Numbered from the stretch's first letter, positions 35,271 to 46,720 are shown. The stretch is DNA of 64,000 bases from Platerodrilus igneus (GCA_036346225.1 JARFIW010000453.1:3286001-3350000), one strand, 5' to 3'. The notes: generated by a model from the sequence alone, not told the origin. Made by a program: numbers and translations.

Positions 35271-35381
35271 AGTTGGATATTGGAGCGGGTTAAAGGCAGC
35301 AGGAGCATTGAGCGGAAACAAAGATACGAGTTGGATATTGGAGCGGGTTAAAGGCAACAGAAGCATTGAGCGGAAACAAGG
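35271..35381 (+). repeat. 58-bp tandem duplication within the G1 5' LTR
   Basis: AGTTGGATATTGGAGCGGGT starts at 35,271 and again at 35,329, each followed by an AAAGGCA.CAG.AGCATTGAG stretch. The same pair is present in the 3' LTR (from about 42,270), so the duplication predates the insertion. Confidence 0.85.
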
Positions 35382-35981
35382 ATTTGAAGTGGAGATTAGT
35401 ACAGAGGAAGTTATAGCACTAGTTTTTCTAAATTCTAAATTTGGGTTAATCATTTCAGATATTGGGGAACAGTAAATAGTCGAGGACACCTGGAAGCAGA
35501 ACGGAAATTCAAGAACAGCATTGTGAAGACGTATACGGTAATTAGGATTTTGTGCCAGGATTCAGCAAGGCATCGACGGAGTATAGACCTGGTGAGTTTT
35601 TAAATTTCTTTAATACGTCAAAAATTTAGTCATATAAAATTTGGTTGTAATTTAATTTGGCACATAGTAACTTTGATCTAATTAGAAATTTTGGCATATA
35701 CTAAAGTAGAGTAGCAATTTTAATGGTAAAACAAAAGGGTGCACGTTGGTTGGACTTAACACAACTACTTATAACGGAAACCCACTATAAGCAGTTGAAT
35801 AACCTGAGATTAAGAGTTTTATAGAGTCGAGGCATTACATTAAATAGTTTATAAAAGAACCAACCAAACGGTGCAAGTACAAGGGGCGTGCCTTAGGTGT
35901 GCACATTTTACAAAAGTATAAAATAAAGGGTATAATATAAGTGAAACACACAAAAAGTAGAGGGGTGGGGTATATAATACG

Positions 35982-36003
35982 TGGCAAACCCAACGTGGGG
36001 CTG
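35982..36003 (+). promoter_or_regulatory. G1 primer-binding site, lysine-tRNA-like
   Basis: TGGCAAACCCAACGTGGGGC starts immediately after the LTR. It resembles the complement of the 3' end of insect tRNA-Lys(CUU) (TGGCGCCCAACGTGGGG), but with AAA in place of the single G after TGGC. Confidence 0.65.
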
Positions 36004-36125
36004 AGAAAAAGGCTAGATTGAGTGGAAATTAGACAGAAACAGTAGTAGGATACAGGAGCTTGAGATTAGGTGGGGCCAGTAGTTAGATATTTTCGGGCAT
36101 ACAAGTACAAAGACAGGCTGCAGAG

Positions 36126-37844
36126 ATGACGGACCCAGCAATGAAACGGATTACGAGATCGGGACTGATATACGGAATTGAAGCAGAAACCACGACACAA
36201 AACGATGAACGTAGGACACAGGACATAGAACTAGACGCGGGAGGAGACATCCAGGAGACGGAGGCAAGGCAGACAGACCCGGAGGGGTTAGACAGGGACG
36301 TGGACCAGGCGACGGCGCCCGAGGTTAGGGTGGCAGAAACCACTGGAAGCTTAGATATCATACAAATCTTGATGAGTCTAAAAAACGATTTTAAAACTTC
36401 ACACGCGGAACTGAAGACGGAACTAAAGACGGACTTAACAAATTTAACGAACAAATTTGAAACATCACAGACGGAACAAAAAGAGGCAAATACGCATCTA
36501 ACTAATAAAATAACGACTTTACAAACGACTTTAACAAACCAAATTGAAGATTCACACACCGAACTGAGAAACGAGTTTAGGACGGCACACGCGGAACTGA
36601 CGGCCAAACTGAATTATACACAGGACTATCTACTCACGCAAATACAAAACGTAAAGGACGACATAAGGACTGAGGTACACGAGAAGATTGACAGAATAGA
36701 TGACAAATTAGAAAACACGCGGGTACAGATTCAGGGAGACATGAACGCGATAAAAACGGACATACGGACCGAAATCAAGACACGCGTAGAGACAGTTGAG
36801 GAGACAATGGTCAGTGGTTTTACGACGTTACATTCCGAAATTCAAACGTGCGACAAAAGACATTTGACAAATTACAGAAATTTAGGACAAACCTTAGAGA
36901 CGATACAGACCGAAAATTTGAACGCTAAGACACAACTGGACGACAAAGTCACTGTAGTAGAAAACCGGGTAGGACACGACGTAAGACAAATACATGAAAA
37001 ATTGGACGACCTAGAACGACGGCGCATAGGACTGGACTACGGACAGCACATCAAATTGAACCGGGACGCACTACCTAAATTTGAAGGACGGAAGACAGAA
37101 CAGCCGATGGGATTTCTAGACAGACTGGACGAGATCGTCGAATCGGAAAATGAAAGAACTAAGTTACAGATAGTAGGGGCGACATTGACAGGGAACGCGG
37201 AAAAGTGGCACAATATCATACGCAGACAGTACGACACCTACGCGGAATTTCGACGACTATTTATGGAACAGTTCTGGAGCAACACGCACCAGACCGACAT
37301 ACGTACAAATTTGATTACGGGACACTACAGTCGGACACACGGGACTCGCGAAGAATACGCGATAGACAAGTTCAACCAGGCACAGCACTTGACACCAAAG
37401 TTGGGCGAGGACGACATCATACTACTACTTGCGGGACACATGGAGCCGGAAGTGACTAAGATGGTTGTGGTCCATAATGTTAAAACACTGCGGGAATTTT
37501 TAGGCGTTATGAGAAATTTCGATTTGGCAACGGCACTGGAGACAAAAACACGGACTAGTCATTGGGATCAACACCGGGGTTATAGGGATGACAACAGACG
37601 ACATACGTACCACGAACAGCGACCCAACCATAGACAGGACAATTTCCATCACGAACATCGACCCAGCTACCGACAGGACTATTTTAACCACGGACACCGA
37701 AATCACTGGGGACACGACGGAAACAGGAGACCATACTACAATAGGGAACACCGGAGAACGACATACAAAGACAAAACAGGTACCAGCGCGACGACAACGC
37801 GGATGACGGTCGAAATACAGGGGCGGTACACAGAACGGATATAG
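36126..37844 (+). CDS. gag: G1 Gag, 572 aa, coiled-coil type
   Basis: Structural protein of the element's particle. The ATG at 36,126 follows a leader of about 120 bp after the primer site. Residues about 75-300 are rich in Thr/Glu/Lys with heptad-like spacing (repeated HAELKTEL / HTELRNEF-type pieces), predicting a long coiled coil. Residues about 305-480 look like a retrotransposon capsid (LPKFEGRKTEQPMGFLDRL, AEKWHNII, FRRLFMEQFWS). Residues about 490-560 are His/Arg-rich with repeats of the type RPxxRQDxF. No CCHC zinc knuckle is seen, so RNA binding would depend on this basic tail. This is the one long intact frame in the element. The end overlaps the start of pol in another frame, as usual for Gypsy elements. 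Confidence 0.85.
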   Translation: MTDPAMKRITRSGLIYGIEAETTTQNDERRTQDIELDAGGDIQETEARQTDPEGLDRDVDQATAPEVRVAETTGSLDIIQILMSLKNDFKTSHAELKTELKTDLTNLTNKFETSQTEQKEANTHLTNKITTLQTTLTNQIEDSHTELRNEFRTAHAELTAKLNYTQDYLLTQIQNVKDDIRTEVHEKIDRIDDKLENTRVQIQGDMNAIKTDIRTEIKTRVETVEETMVSGFTTLHSEIQTCDKRHLTNYRNLGQTLETIQTENLNAKTQLDDKVTVVENRVGHDVRQIHEKLDDLERRRIGLDYGQHIKLNRDALPKFEGRKTEQPMGFLDRLDEIVESENERTKLQIVGATLTGNAEKWHNIIRRQYDTYAEFRRLFMEQFWSNTHQTDIRTNLITGHYSRTHGTREEYAIDKFNQAQHLTPKLGEDDIILLLAGHMEPEVTKMVVVHNVKTLREFLGVMRNFDLATALETKTRTSHWDQHRGYRDDNRRHTYHEQRPNHRQDNFHHEHRPSYRQDYFNHGHRNHWGHDGNRRPYYNREHRRTTYKDKTGTSATTTRMTVEIQGRYTERI

Positions 37845-38309
37845 CCGGACGGACAGGGACGCGAATGTCCACCATATAACGACCAGCGCAAGGACTCAGG
37901 ACACCGATCAAATTGAAGTGGTGCAGATACACGAGGCACCCTCCGAAAAAAAAAAACGCCAAATTTTGGACGAACGAATGTGTAGGATTAAAGGTCGACG
38001 TGGTTTATAGTTTGAAGGACTTGTTGTTAAATAATTATAATTTGAATAAAAGAACCTTTTGTTCATTAATATTAGTTTAAATGAGTGTTTATATGTTGCT
38101 TTAGTTGATAGTGGTTCACAGTTGTCGCTGGTAGATGAGAGGGTAGTGATAAAACATGCGGATTTTTAAAAGAAAGAATAGAAGCGATTGATGGGGTTAA
38201 TTTATGGTCGGCTATGAATAAAAAGTTAACTACGATTTATAGGACATCCGTGTACCGATATTTGTAGGGAAAAAAATGCAGGAGAGGCAGAATTTTTAAT
38301 TACAAAGGG
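37845..38309 (+). pseudogene. G1 pol N-terminus and protease (broken as read)
   Basis: After Gag, short frames continue (a piece with QIEVVQIHEAPSEKKK at about 37,908-37,955), then ALVDSGSQLSLVDERV at 38,098-38,145, the retroviral-type aspartic protease active site with Asp at 38,107 (DSG form). The C-terminal protease flank leads into FILGMDFIEDFGV, which starts the next open frame at 38,319. Stops and frame changes interrupt it, probably single-base errors. Confidence 0.65.
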
Positions 38310-39365
38310 TTGCATATAGATTTCATATTAGGAATGGATTTTATAGAGGATTTTGGAGTGAATATAGATGGTAAGGATAGGTCGATTCGAATTTTTGATA
38401 AAGATAAGTTATGGATGGTGTCTACGGTTAGTGAGGAATATAGGAATGGAGATAATATAGATAAGTCGGGATTAGGAATGGATAGGACAAGTGATGATAG
38501 ACAGGTTAAAGTACGGTTATGTAATATGTTTGTGAGATTAATTAAGGATGAACAGATTGGAAGAGTGAGTATTGAGATAAAGGCGAAGCTAGAAGAATTG
38601 TTTAATAAACATGTAGGGTTATTTAATGAAGAGCCGAGATTGGCGAGGCGATACATGCATAAGTTAGAGGTCACGGAAGACAACGGGTTTAATACAAAGG
38701 TGTATCCAATTCCGTTTGCTATTAGAAATAGGGTTAAAGCCGAGATTAACAAGATGTTACGAGATGGAATAATAAAACCAGCGAAAACTCAATATGTGAA
38801 CCCGGTAGTTATTGTTCCTAAACCCAATAAAAGGGATATAAGGATTTGTTTGGATGCGAGAAAGTTGAATTCGATTACGAAACCGCAGTATGAACAACCG
38901 CAGGGGTTGGATAATTTGTTGTACAAAGTGTACGAGATGAAGTTTTCAGTAAACTAGATTTAAAAATTCATTTTGGTTAATTCCGTTGCATGAAGACAGT
39001 AAGAAGTTTACAGGGTTTAGCATTGAAGGGAGATTTACATGTTTTCTGTGGTTCCGTTTGGGTTAAGTAGTTCTTCCGCAGCACTGGTAAGGGCCATGCA
39101 GAAGCTGTTTAACGAGTATGAATGTTTCTGTTCGCACTATGTGGATGATTTGTTGATCTTTTCAAGGACTGAGCAAGAACACTTGGAGCATATAGAAAAG
39201 GTGATCCAGAGGCTGGACGAAGGGGGTTTGAAGTTGAACGTGGAGAAATGCGAGTTGTTCAAGAACAAAGTTACATATTTAGGGTTTGAAATCAGTGAGA
39301 ATGGGATGAAAATTTGTAATAAAAGGTTGGACGAGTTGAAAAGATTGCTCAACCAAAGAACGTGA
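38310..39365 (+). pseudogene. pol: G1 reverse transcriptase (one frame break as read)
   Basis: Copies element RNA into DNA in the particle. The open pieces are 38,310-38,957 and 39,039-39,365. The first has YPIPFAIRNRVKAEINKML, the fingers region IVPKPNKRDIRICLDARKLN, and ends in a near-complete KLDLK motif across the break. The second has FSVVPFGLSSSSAALVRAM and the catalytic YVDD at 39,138-39,149, then LKLNVEKCELFKNKVTYLGF. All active-site residues I can see are intact. The break at about 38,950-39,040 contains the expected palm motifs in other frames. Confidence 0.8.
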
Positions 39366-39925
39366 AAGGATTACGAGGGTTTTAGGGTTCTAAATTACTA
39401 TAAACGATTTATACCGCGATATTCCGAGTTGTGTGTGCCGTTGGTGAGTTTATTGAAGAAAATGAAAGATGGAAATGGACTGCTGATCGAGAGAAGGCGT
39501 TCCAGGATTTAAAAGTGCATTTATAAAGAGTTGTCATTAAAATATCCAAATTTCAAAGACGAATTTATTTTAAGAACGGATGCGTCGAAATATGCGATAG
39601 GGGCTGAGTTGGTGCAGATCCAGGATGGAGCTGAGGTACCAATTGTATTTATTTCGAGGGTATTAAAGACTGCGAAACCAGATATGCGACGGCAGAGAAG
39701 GAAATGTTGGCGATAGTATATGCAGTGAAAAAGTTGCGTTTTTATCTGCTAGGTAACAAATTTTTGATAGAATCCGACAACACGGTGGAAACATTTATGA
39801 AGAAAAAGGAGTTTCTAAACAGCAGGTTGTACAGATGGGCGTTAGTATTACAGGAATACGATTTCGAAATCAAGCACAAACCAGGCAAGGAGAATGTGAC
39901 GGCGGATTTTCTAAGCAGACCGCAA
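39366..39925 (+). pseudogene. pol: G1 RNase H (frame break as read)
   Basis: RNase H removes RNA from the RNA-DNA hybrid. The connection region (RFYKRFIPRYSEL-like) runs 39,390-39,440 in broken frames. The open piece 39,531-39,716 starts RNase H with LRTDASKYAIGAELVQ, which holds the first catalytic Asp. The piece 39,704-40,306 continues with MLAIVYAVKKLRFYL (the Glu motif is at the break) and LIESDN (Asp), then RWALVLQEYDFEIKHKPGKEN and ADFLSRP, the end of RNase H. Frames overlap by 13 bp at 39,704-39,716, fitting a one-base error. Confidence 0.75.
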
Positions 39926-41186
39926 GTGGAAAAAAATAACGACGTGAAGGATTGTTTAGTTGCTTTGCAGGAGTTCAGGGATGTTGGTCGGTGGACAAAT
40001 GCCAAGCTAATGGAAACGCAAAGGCACAGTGAGGTGAGCACGATCCGCGAGAGATTAACAAGCGAAAATGTGGAGGAGTACCGTGGATTTACCATCGTAG
40101 GGCAGTTCGTAGTCAAAAGCATATGTGAGGCAGAGCTAGTAGTGGTATCCAGAGACGCGGCTGTGGAAATCATAGATGAAATTCATTTAAATTTTGGACA
40201 TATAGGTATAAGAAAAACATTTTTGGTATTCAGGAGGCGTTTTATGCACGGAACGATATCACGGTGGTCAAAGAAAGGATCAATCGTTGCAAAATTTGTA
40301 TCTTAGGGAAGGACAAGAACGTGGTGTTGCAGAACGTACCGATGAGTGTGAGCGTGAGCGGACCATTGGAATTGGTAGCTATTGACTACTTAAGCAACCT
40401 GATTACGAGTGAACAGGGTATCGGCACATATTAGTAATGGTGGACGTTTTTCAAAATTTGTTAAATTATTTCCGGCGAGGCGAAGCAACACGGTGCATGC
40501 TTTACAATCGATCAAAGATTTGGAAGCCAGGTAGGGAGAATGGAAAGGATTTTGGTAGACAACGCAACTTATTTTAACAACCAAAGGTTTAGGAACGGGT
40601 TAAATCGAGCGCACATTAAGGTGTCATTTAGCAGTATACGGCATCCAAAAGCAAATCCATGCGAACGATATATACGGGAGGTAATCAAATATCTACGGTT
40701 AGCAACGCAAGAGCACCATAATAGATGGGTTAGATATCTGCAGCAGATTGAAAACTTCATGAATTGTATACCGAGTTCAGTGACAAAAACGTGTCCGATA
40801 ACATTGATTCGGAGGATTATACCAGCTAGGCCATGGAGGGAAGAAGTCGAGGTACAAGACATCACAGAGTTGTTGGGCAGTGTTAGACGTAGGATCGAAA
40901 GGATGCAGCGTAGGGATATCGAGCGAAGGTGTAGCAGGATCAAAAAAAGGACAACTTTTGAAATAGGAGATATGGTGGTAGTGAAAAGGTTAAGAGTTTC
41001 GAACCGCGACAGGAACATTTGCGCGAAGTTGTTGTTTCCTTATGAAGGGCCGTACAAGATTACGCGTATTTTGCGGAAGGAAATACATTTGAATTAGTTA
41101 CTATGACAGGGGAATATCGTGGGCGTTTTCATTTGGAAAATCTATATCCATATAAGGTTGTACAGGAAGAGGGTTTAGTAGAATAG
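39926..41186 (+). pseudogene. pol: G1 integrase (frame breaks as read)
   Basis: Integrates the DNA copy. The zinc-binding region has EIHLNFGHIGIRKTF at about 40,176-40,220 and, after a frame change, CKICILGKDKN near 40,285-40,320. The catalytic core has the first Asp in LVAIDYL (40,384), the second in LVDNATYF (40,558) and Glu in NPCERYIREV (40,663). The open frame 40,540-41,097 also carries the C-terminal part with a basic region and PYEGPYKITRI. In another frame the end GEYRGRFHLENLYPYK runs to a stop at about 41,186. No env follows. Confidence 0.75.
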
Positions 41187-41425
41187 TTTGTTATATAGTT
41201 CATGCGACGGAAAGTTTAGTTTTGTTTTAGTTTATAAGTTAGGTTAGTATGTAGCATAGTTAGACAGACCTGTTCAGAATTAAAAATAGGGGTTGAATAA
41301 TTAAAATATGTAGGAATCCGAAAAGGGGTTTGCGTAAACAGGAAAGAGGGGGTTTGATTTTAAATAAAACTAGAAATTATGCACACCAGGAAAGAGTAAA
41401 GCCGACGCAATTTCCAATTTCATTC

Positions 41426-41442
41426 AAAATCAGTGGGGCCAA
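41426..41442 (+). promoter_or_regulatory. G1 polypurine tract candidate
   Basis: AAAATCAGTGGGGCC just before the 3' LTR (from 41,443) is the only purine-rich stretch at the correct place. It is short and imperfect. Confidence 0.4.
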
Positions 41443-42983
41443 TAAAATGTCTAAGGGAGCTACTAAGAGTTATAAGGGTTGGTTAGTACAAGGTAGTATA
41501 TGCCAAACAAAAATAATCCACATATTTGATCACTTAAACCTAAAAATATATGTTTGCTGTATTTTATGTATACTAAAATACCATTCAAATATAGTAGTTG
41601 AAATTCAGTGACAAAAGGAAATTTTAAAATGACTAAGTGGCGTAGTAAGATGTGAAATGCTCAAGGGTTTATACCGAGTTGAATTTTTAAAAGCCTTTGA
41701 AAGTACATTTGCCGTCCAAAAGCCGGATGCGTCTATGAATGTTCACTATCAACATGCATCCAGGGTCAAGTGTAGTTTATTTCGGTTTCATTTTCTATAG
41801 AATCAACTTTTGGACAATATTTGTAAACTCAAAATTATTAGTTATAACAACGTAAAATGTGATTGGTTGAATGTAAAGATTTAGGACATATATTAGAATT
41901 TAATGTGATTATGAAACTGTATAAAAGACATGGACTATGGTATGTGCGACACGAACTTAGTTATTTGTTATGGACTTTAAGATGTAGTAGACTAGTAGAG
42001 AGTTAACATGGTCGCCTTAGAGAGTAAACAAAGTGATTATTTTCGAACAAATTTTGTAATAGACGTGTTTTCAGAACGGTGCTAATTTGTATTCAAATAT
42101 TTTGAAAAACAAAATAAAAGTAATCATTTTAAAATGAGTTTAATTGAAAAGTGGTAAAGAAACAAGCGGAAGTATAAAGGGAATATTAGTGATTGTGCGA
42201 CGATTAGAAATTGGATTTGGAGAGTGGTCTTAAAGGTAGCGGGTCAGCGAAAGTGGTTATACAGATTAGGAGTTGGATATTGGAGCGGGTTAAAGGCAGC
42301 AGGAGCATTGAGCGGAAACAAAGATACGAGTTGGATATTGGAGCGGGTTAAAGGCAACAGAAGCATTGAGCGGAAACAAGGATTTGAAGTGGAGATTAGT
42401 ACAGAGGGAAGTTATAGCACTAGTTTTTTCTAAATTCTAAATTTGGGTTAATCATTTCAGATATTGGGGAACAGTAAATAGTCGAGGACACCTGGAAGCA
42501 GAACGGAAATTCAAGAACAGCATTGTGAAGACGTATACGGTAATTAGGATTTTGTGCCAGGATTCAGCAAGGCATCGACGGAGTATAGACCAGGTGAGTT
42601 TTTAAATTTCTTTAATACGTCAAAAATTTAGTCATATAAAATTTGGTTGTAATTTAATTTGGCACATAGTAACTTTGATCTAATTAGAAATTTTGGCATA
42701 TACTAAAGTAGAGTAGCAATTTTAATGGTAAAACAAAAGGGTGCACGTTGGTTGGACTTAACACAACTACTTATAACGGAAACCCACTATAAGCAGTTGA
42801 ATAACCTGAGATTAAGAGTTTTATAGAGTCGAGGCATTACATTAAATAGTTTATAAAAGAACCAACCAAACGGTGCAAGTACAAAGGGCGTGCCTTAGGT
42901 GTGCACATTTTACAAAAGTATAAAATAAAGGGTATAATATAGGTGAAACACACAAAAAGTAGAGGGGTGGGGTATATAATACG
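41443..42983 (+). repeat. G1 3' LTR (1,541 bp)
   Basis: Nearly identical to the 5' LTR. Differences are about 5 substitutions (for example ACATAAGG versus ACAAAAGG) and single-base length changes in T, A and G runs. It carries the same TATAAAAG (41,920), AATAAA (42,113) and 58-bp duplication. Confidence 0.9.
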
Positions 42984-43082
42984 ATATATATTTATTTATA
43001 GTAGGGGTGATGTGCCTTCCCAGGTGTAGGCCATCCGAATCAAAATAATTGTTGTTATATTTTCTTTGAATTTTATTGTTAT

Positions 43083-43385
43083 CTTAATATTAGGCTAAAC
43101 CATTAACGGTTAGTTGTTTATCTTTCTCTTTGGAAATATCTCAGAATTTTTATCTTACCTAAATAATATTTCAAACCACAAATGGTTTGTTATTTATCTT
43201 TCACTACGAAATTGTCTTGGAGGTTTTGCCTTATATAAATATTATTTCAAATCATAAAAATTAGCTATCCGTGTTTCACTCTGAATTATTTTTGACATAT
43301 TACTTTATCTAATTAATATCTTTAAACCAAAAATGGTTGTGCATTTATCTTTCTCTCTAAATTATCTTATCGTTCTTGCAAAGCA
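43083..43385. repeat. Degenerate minisatellite, four ~75-bp units
   Basis: Units near 43,085, 43,165, 43,240 and 43,315 share AATATTAxxxxAAACCAxAAAxGGTT, TTATCTTTC and a closing TTATCT. The AAACCATTAACGGTT-type block is itself a short inverted repeat in units 1 and 2. Confidence 0.6.
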
Positions 43386-43389
43386 AATA

Positions 43390-46300
43390 TATTATCTATA
43401 TATCTTTCTATTTGAAAATACTTTTGAAAACTTATCTTAGCTATTAGATGTTCCAAACCCTCGATGTGCATGATCGAAGGTGAGATTTGTTGTTGAATGA
43501 AAACGGCTAAAGGATAGAATGTTACCGTATTCCGTGCAGACAAAAACGAAAAGTAATGGAAGCAAAGAAAACCGCCCGCACCGAATACCGCAACAAAAAA
43601 GGAATCCAAAAAATGTGGTGCAAGCTAAAAAGTCGTAGAGTGGGGTGGGATCACAAAAAAAGAAAACCTCAAGAAAGGAATTTTATTTACAAGACCTTTA
43701 ATTAAAAAAACATGTTGCAAGGAAAGAACCAACCCGCGAAAAAAGCTATATTTATCCAAAATATCCTAGACGATTTACACAATACAAAAGTCTTCGCAAA
43801 AATAATTAATACACTCCTTAATTACCATAAACAAACTAATTTTTAACCTTAATCCCAATATTTAACATAAAAATAAATGAATTAAGGATTATTCCCAGTC
43901 ACTGCTATCGTAGAATTTTAAATATTAAGAAAACAATATGCCTATCTACATAATGTCCACAAACGCTAAATAATGCAAAAACAATAATGTTGTAGTAGTA
44001 ATAAAAGGAGAAAGAGCCATCTGCTAGCCGCAATGGATTTCAGAGCAGCTGTAATAATGTCACACCTAAACAATGTGTAATTTTAAATTTTATTTAGAAA
44101 ATTTTATGAACAGCCAATATTAATCTTATTTCATCATTAATTCTGTCAGTAGCATATTCATAACTTTAAAGCAATGCAATTAAAATTTACCAGCAGATTC
44201 CACACAAATTTGTTTAACTCAGTGTGACCTAAAAACAATCACGTAAACACATTCCATATATCCCAAAACTACATTTAATAATTAACTGCCACCTGGATTG
44301 GTAAACTTTATCGTGCAATGACCAAATGTAAAAAAAACAAACCATACCTTATAATTAGAATTTGATTGTGCAAAGTTTTTCACACGATAACGCTAGATGT
44401 CAGTAACATGTTTCTAAAAGCGGTAGAATGGTTGCATGGTTACAGATCAATTTTTAAACCAAAAAATTTTCAACCGCCTCTAAGACCTAATATATCGGAT
44501 CAAGCTAAAAAGGTAGACAATTCTAGAAAAAGAGAAGACAAGAATGAAATGACCTATCACTGCGAAAGTCGTCGTAGGACGGAGAAATAGTAAAGTTCTA
44601 AACCTCAAAGAGAAATTGGGTTTTCGCAAAAAAAACCAAAAAATAAGAAAAGAAACGAGGAAGAAAACCAACAGCAAAAGCCAAAACAAGACAATAACTG
44701 TCGAGCCTCAGTTTATGCTACGGAACGTGAAGAATGCTTGATACAGAAATAGAGGTATTTCTAGCTGTGGTAACAAAGAGTCACATCAAACGAACAATCG
44801 ATGAAAAGAATAGCTAACTAGACCGAAAAGTTGATTACCTCGTGGTTTCCGAAGAAAAGAAGAAAAATTTTGAAAACACATACCACAGGATGCGGATCAA
44901 GAAATGTAGTCAAGTCTTTATGAAAACTAGCAATAAGAAAAACCAGTAAAAAATAAGAAGGTTATGTATCGTTAATGCAGTAGTACCTGATAATTCGTTA
45001 ACTTATTATTGCCCCAGGATATTTTGTCTGTATCATTTTAAAAGCCAGTGTGTAATATGTAGGATTTAAGAGAATACCTTGAAGGTATTAATAAAAAATT
45101 GGTATGCATTAATATACAATGATAGGAAGTAGAATTTGTATTTAGTGTTTTACTGAATTTAAGTGTTAGTTTTATGTGTTTGAATCTCATACTCTCCTAC
45201 TTATTTTGTGCCCTCGCTGTAGCAGCAAACAAGACTCTTGCGCGTTTAGGTGATGTAGCCTAAAGATCGGTTGGCTGCTCCGTTTCCTGACATGGCAAGG
45301 TTTGCTACGGTTTACAAACTAGGTTGCGCCTAAAAACATTATTTAATGTACGTTTTCCGTGCATGTGAGCTCACGTACAAAGGGACCTCTCTTGTTATTT
45401 TTTGTTTTTGAAGTTTTAGCGCGATTGTTACGTCTTTTTTGGCGTTACAAACTTTACTTCGATAGCTAAGTAGAGGTGATTTACAGCTTTAATTGGAATG
45501 TTATTTTTGATTATTATGTTAGTAGGTTCTGACGCATGAGAACATGGTTTCCATGCACATGTCGGTTAAGATAGTTTATTGTATATAGCCTATTAAATAA
45601 ACATTTCTCATGTTCGAAGTAATGTGCAGTCATTGCCTCAACCAATGAGAGCGTTCGATAGTTAAGGGGATATTTCGACGAGTTCGTGTGAACAAATGTC
45701 ATGAACGGAGAGAATCTTTCACTACCTTACCGAACAGACGTGGTGACAGTAGAGTACCTGTAAATTCCTAATTATTCCCGCTCTCTCAATCTTAATATCT
45801 TTGTTCCGAATGTTGTAGATCAACAACGACTTTAGTACGAATTTGCAAAAAAGCGCCGGCGACCTTAACGAGCACCCTGTCGTATGTTTAGAAAACAACA
45901 TCCGATGTGCAAGAATCAAATGATGTTGGGGCTACTTTAAACTACCTCTATAATTAAAGGTAAGCCATTTTTGGATAATTGTTCTTGCATTATTGAAACC
46001 TCTGTGCAATATTACGCCCTCTGTATAACCAAAGTTTAAAATAAAGTACGTTTATCCGTAACTGTCATTTGACACGTAATTTTTAGGAAGTCTGTTGCAT
46101 TAAAATTTTATTATTTAAAGAAGATAGTTTGTTACTGTTTTAGTTTTGTATTTGGGAGCCGGCCTAAACAAGTGAGGAAAATTTATATAATTTTTGGAAC
46201 GCTGTAGTTTTTCACAACAGGTGTTGATTTTCAGCTGAAGGTGGGCTCTAGCTATGGCGTAGTTACTTACATGTATTTTTTTATATCTAAAAATAATTAG

Positions 46301-46720
46301 TGATGGTATAAAGGGTGTAAAGTATGTATTCGCGCTAACACAATCGAGGGGGGAGGGTGCAAAGAAACAGACAACCCGATTCGCCCTGGATTACTCATTT
46401 AAATTAAAGGACGGTATTCTGGGAATATTTTGACTGTCTACAAAAAGGTTAATACGGCACTAATAAAAGCGTTTTGCAGATAATTGTTTTACACGTTATG
46501 ATAAGCAAACAGCTTTCTGGTAGATTTAGCGCCACACAGTTTGTTTTACAAGTGGCTGAATAAATTGGTTAAGTTATAGTGACACGGTACAGAAGGAGCA
46601 GTATGAAGCCATTCGGTAATTGTTTGGTGTATGGATATTTATGGTATGGATTTAACCCCTGTTACAATAAATGCTTATACACAGTGAGAAGAAAATAGCT
46701 AACTTATATTAAATTTAATA
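43390..46720. other. Intergenic DNA, no gene recognised
   Basis: Contains the dispersed-repeat phrase shared with 12.5 kb (about 43,635-43,680), a purine-rich Lys/Arg/Glu-coding stretch at 44,366-44,990 with no domain, and otherwise AT-rich DNA. It may be part of the receptor gene's downstream introns, but I found no further receptor exon. Confidence 0.4.
43635..43680 (+). repeat. Dispersed repeat piece shared with ~12.55 kb
   Basis: AGAGTGGGGTGG, TCACA, then AAGAAAA and CCTC, as at 12,536-12,580. Too short to name. Confidence 0.35.

Larger units (their letters stand above)
34440..35981 (+). repeat. G1 5' LTR (1,542 bp)
   Basis: Starts TAAAATGTCTAAGGG and ends GTATATAATACG, directly before the primer site. 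It does not have the usual TG...CA ends. It carries a TATAAAAG box and AATAAA signal about 190 bp apart, so U5 is unusually long (about 850 bp). The open frame at 35,224-35,475 lies inside it and contains a 58-bp duplication; it has no known domain. Confidence 0.9.
34440..42983 (+). mobile_element. G1: young Ty3/Gypsy retrotransposon, 8.5 kb
   Basis: Two 1.54-kb LTRs (34,440-35,981 and 41,443-42,983) flank gag, protease, reverse transcriptase, RNase H and integrase in Ty3/Gypsy order, with no env. The flanking 4 bp are ATAT on both sides (34,436-34,439 and 42,984-42,987). The insertion is at the end of a TA microsatellite, so the match is weak evidence on its own. By eye the LTRs differ by about 5 substitutions and 5 single-base indels. 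Catalytic motifs are intact, but pol is split by several frame changes. The clade is uncertain; the very long LTRs and lysine-tRNA-like primer site suggest the Osvaldo/Ulysses type only as a guess. Confidence 0.9.

Noticed and set aside
36083..36607. 174-aa minus-strand open frame antisense to G1 Gag
   Set aside because: It is a Val/Ser/Cys/Phe-rich shadow of the Gag coiled-coil repeats; no domain.
38300..38752. 150-aa minus-strand open frame
   Set aside because: Lies wholly antisense to the G1 reverse transcriptase; a shadow.
39742..40173. 143-aa minus-strand open frame
   Set aside because: Antisense to G1 RNase H/integrase; no motifs.
40569..41018. 149-aa minus-strand open frame
   Set aside because: Antisense to the G1 integrase core; no motifs.
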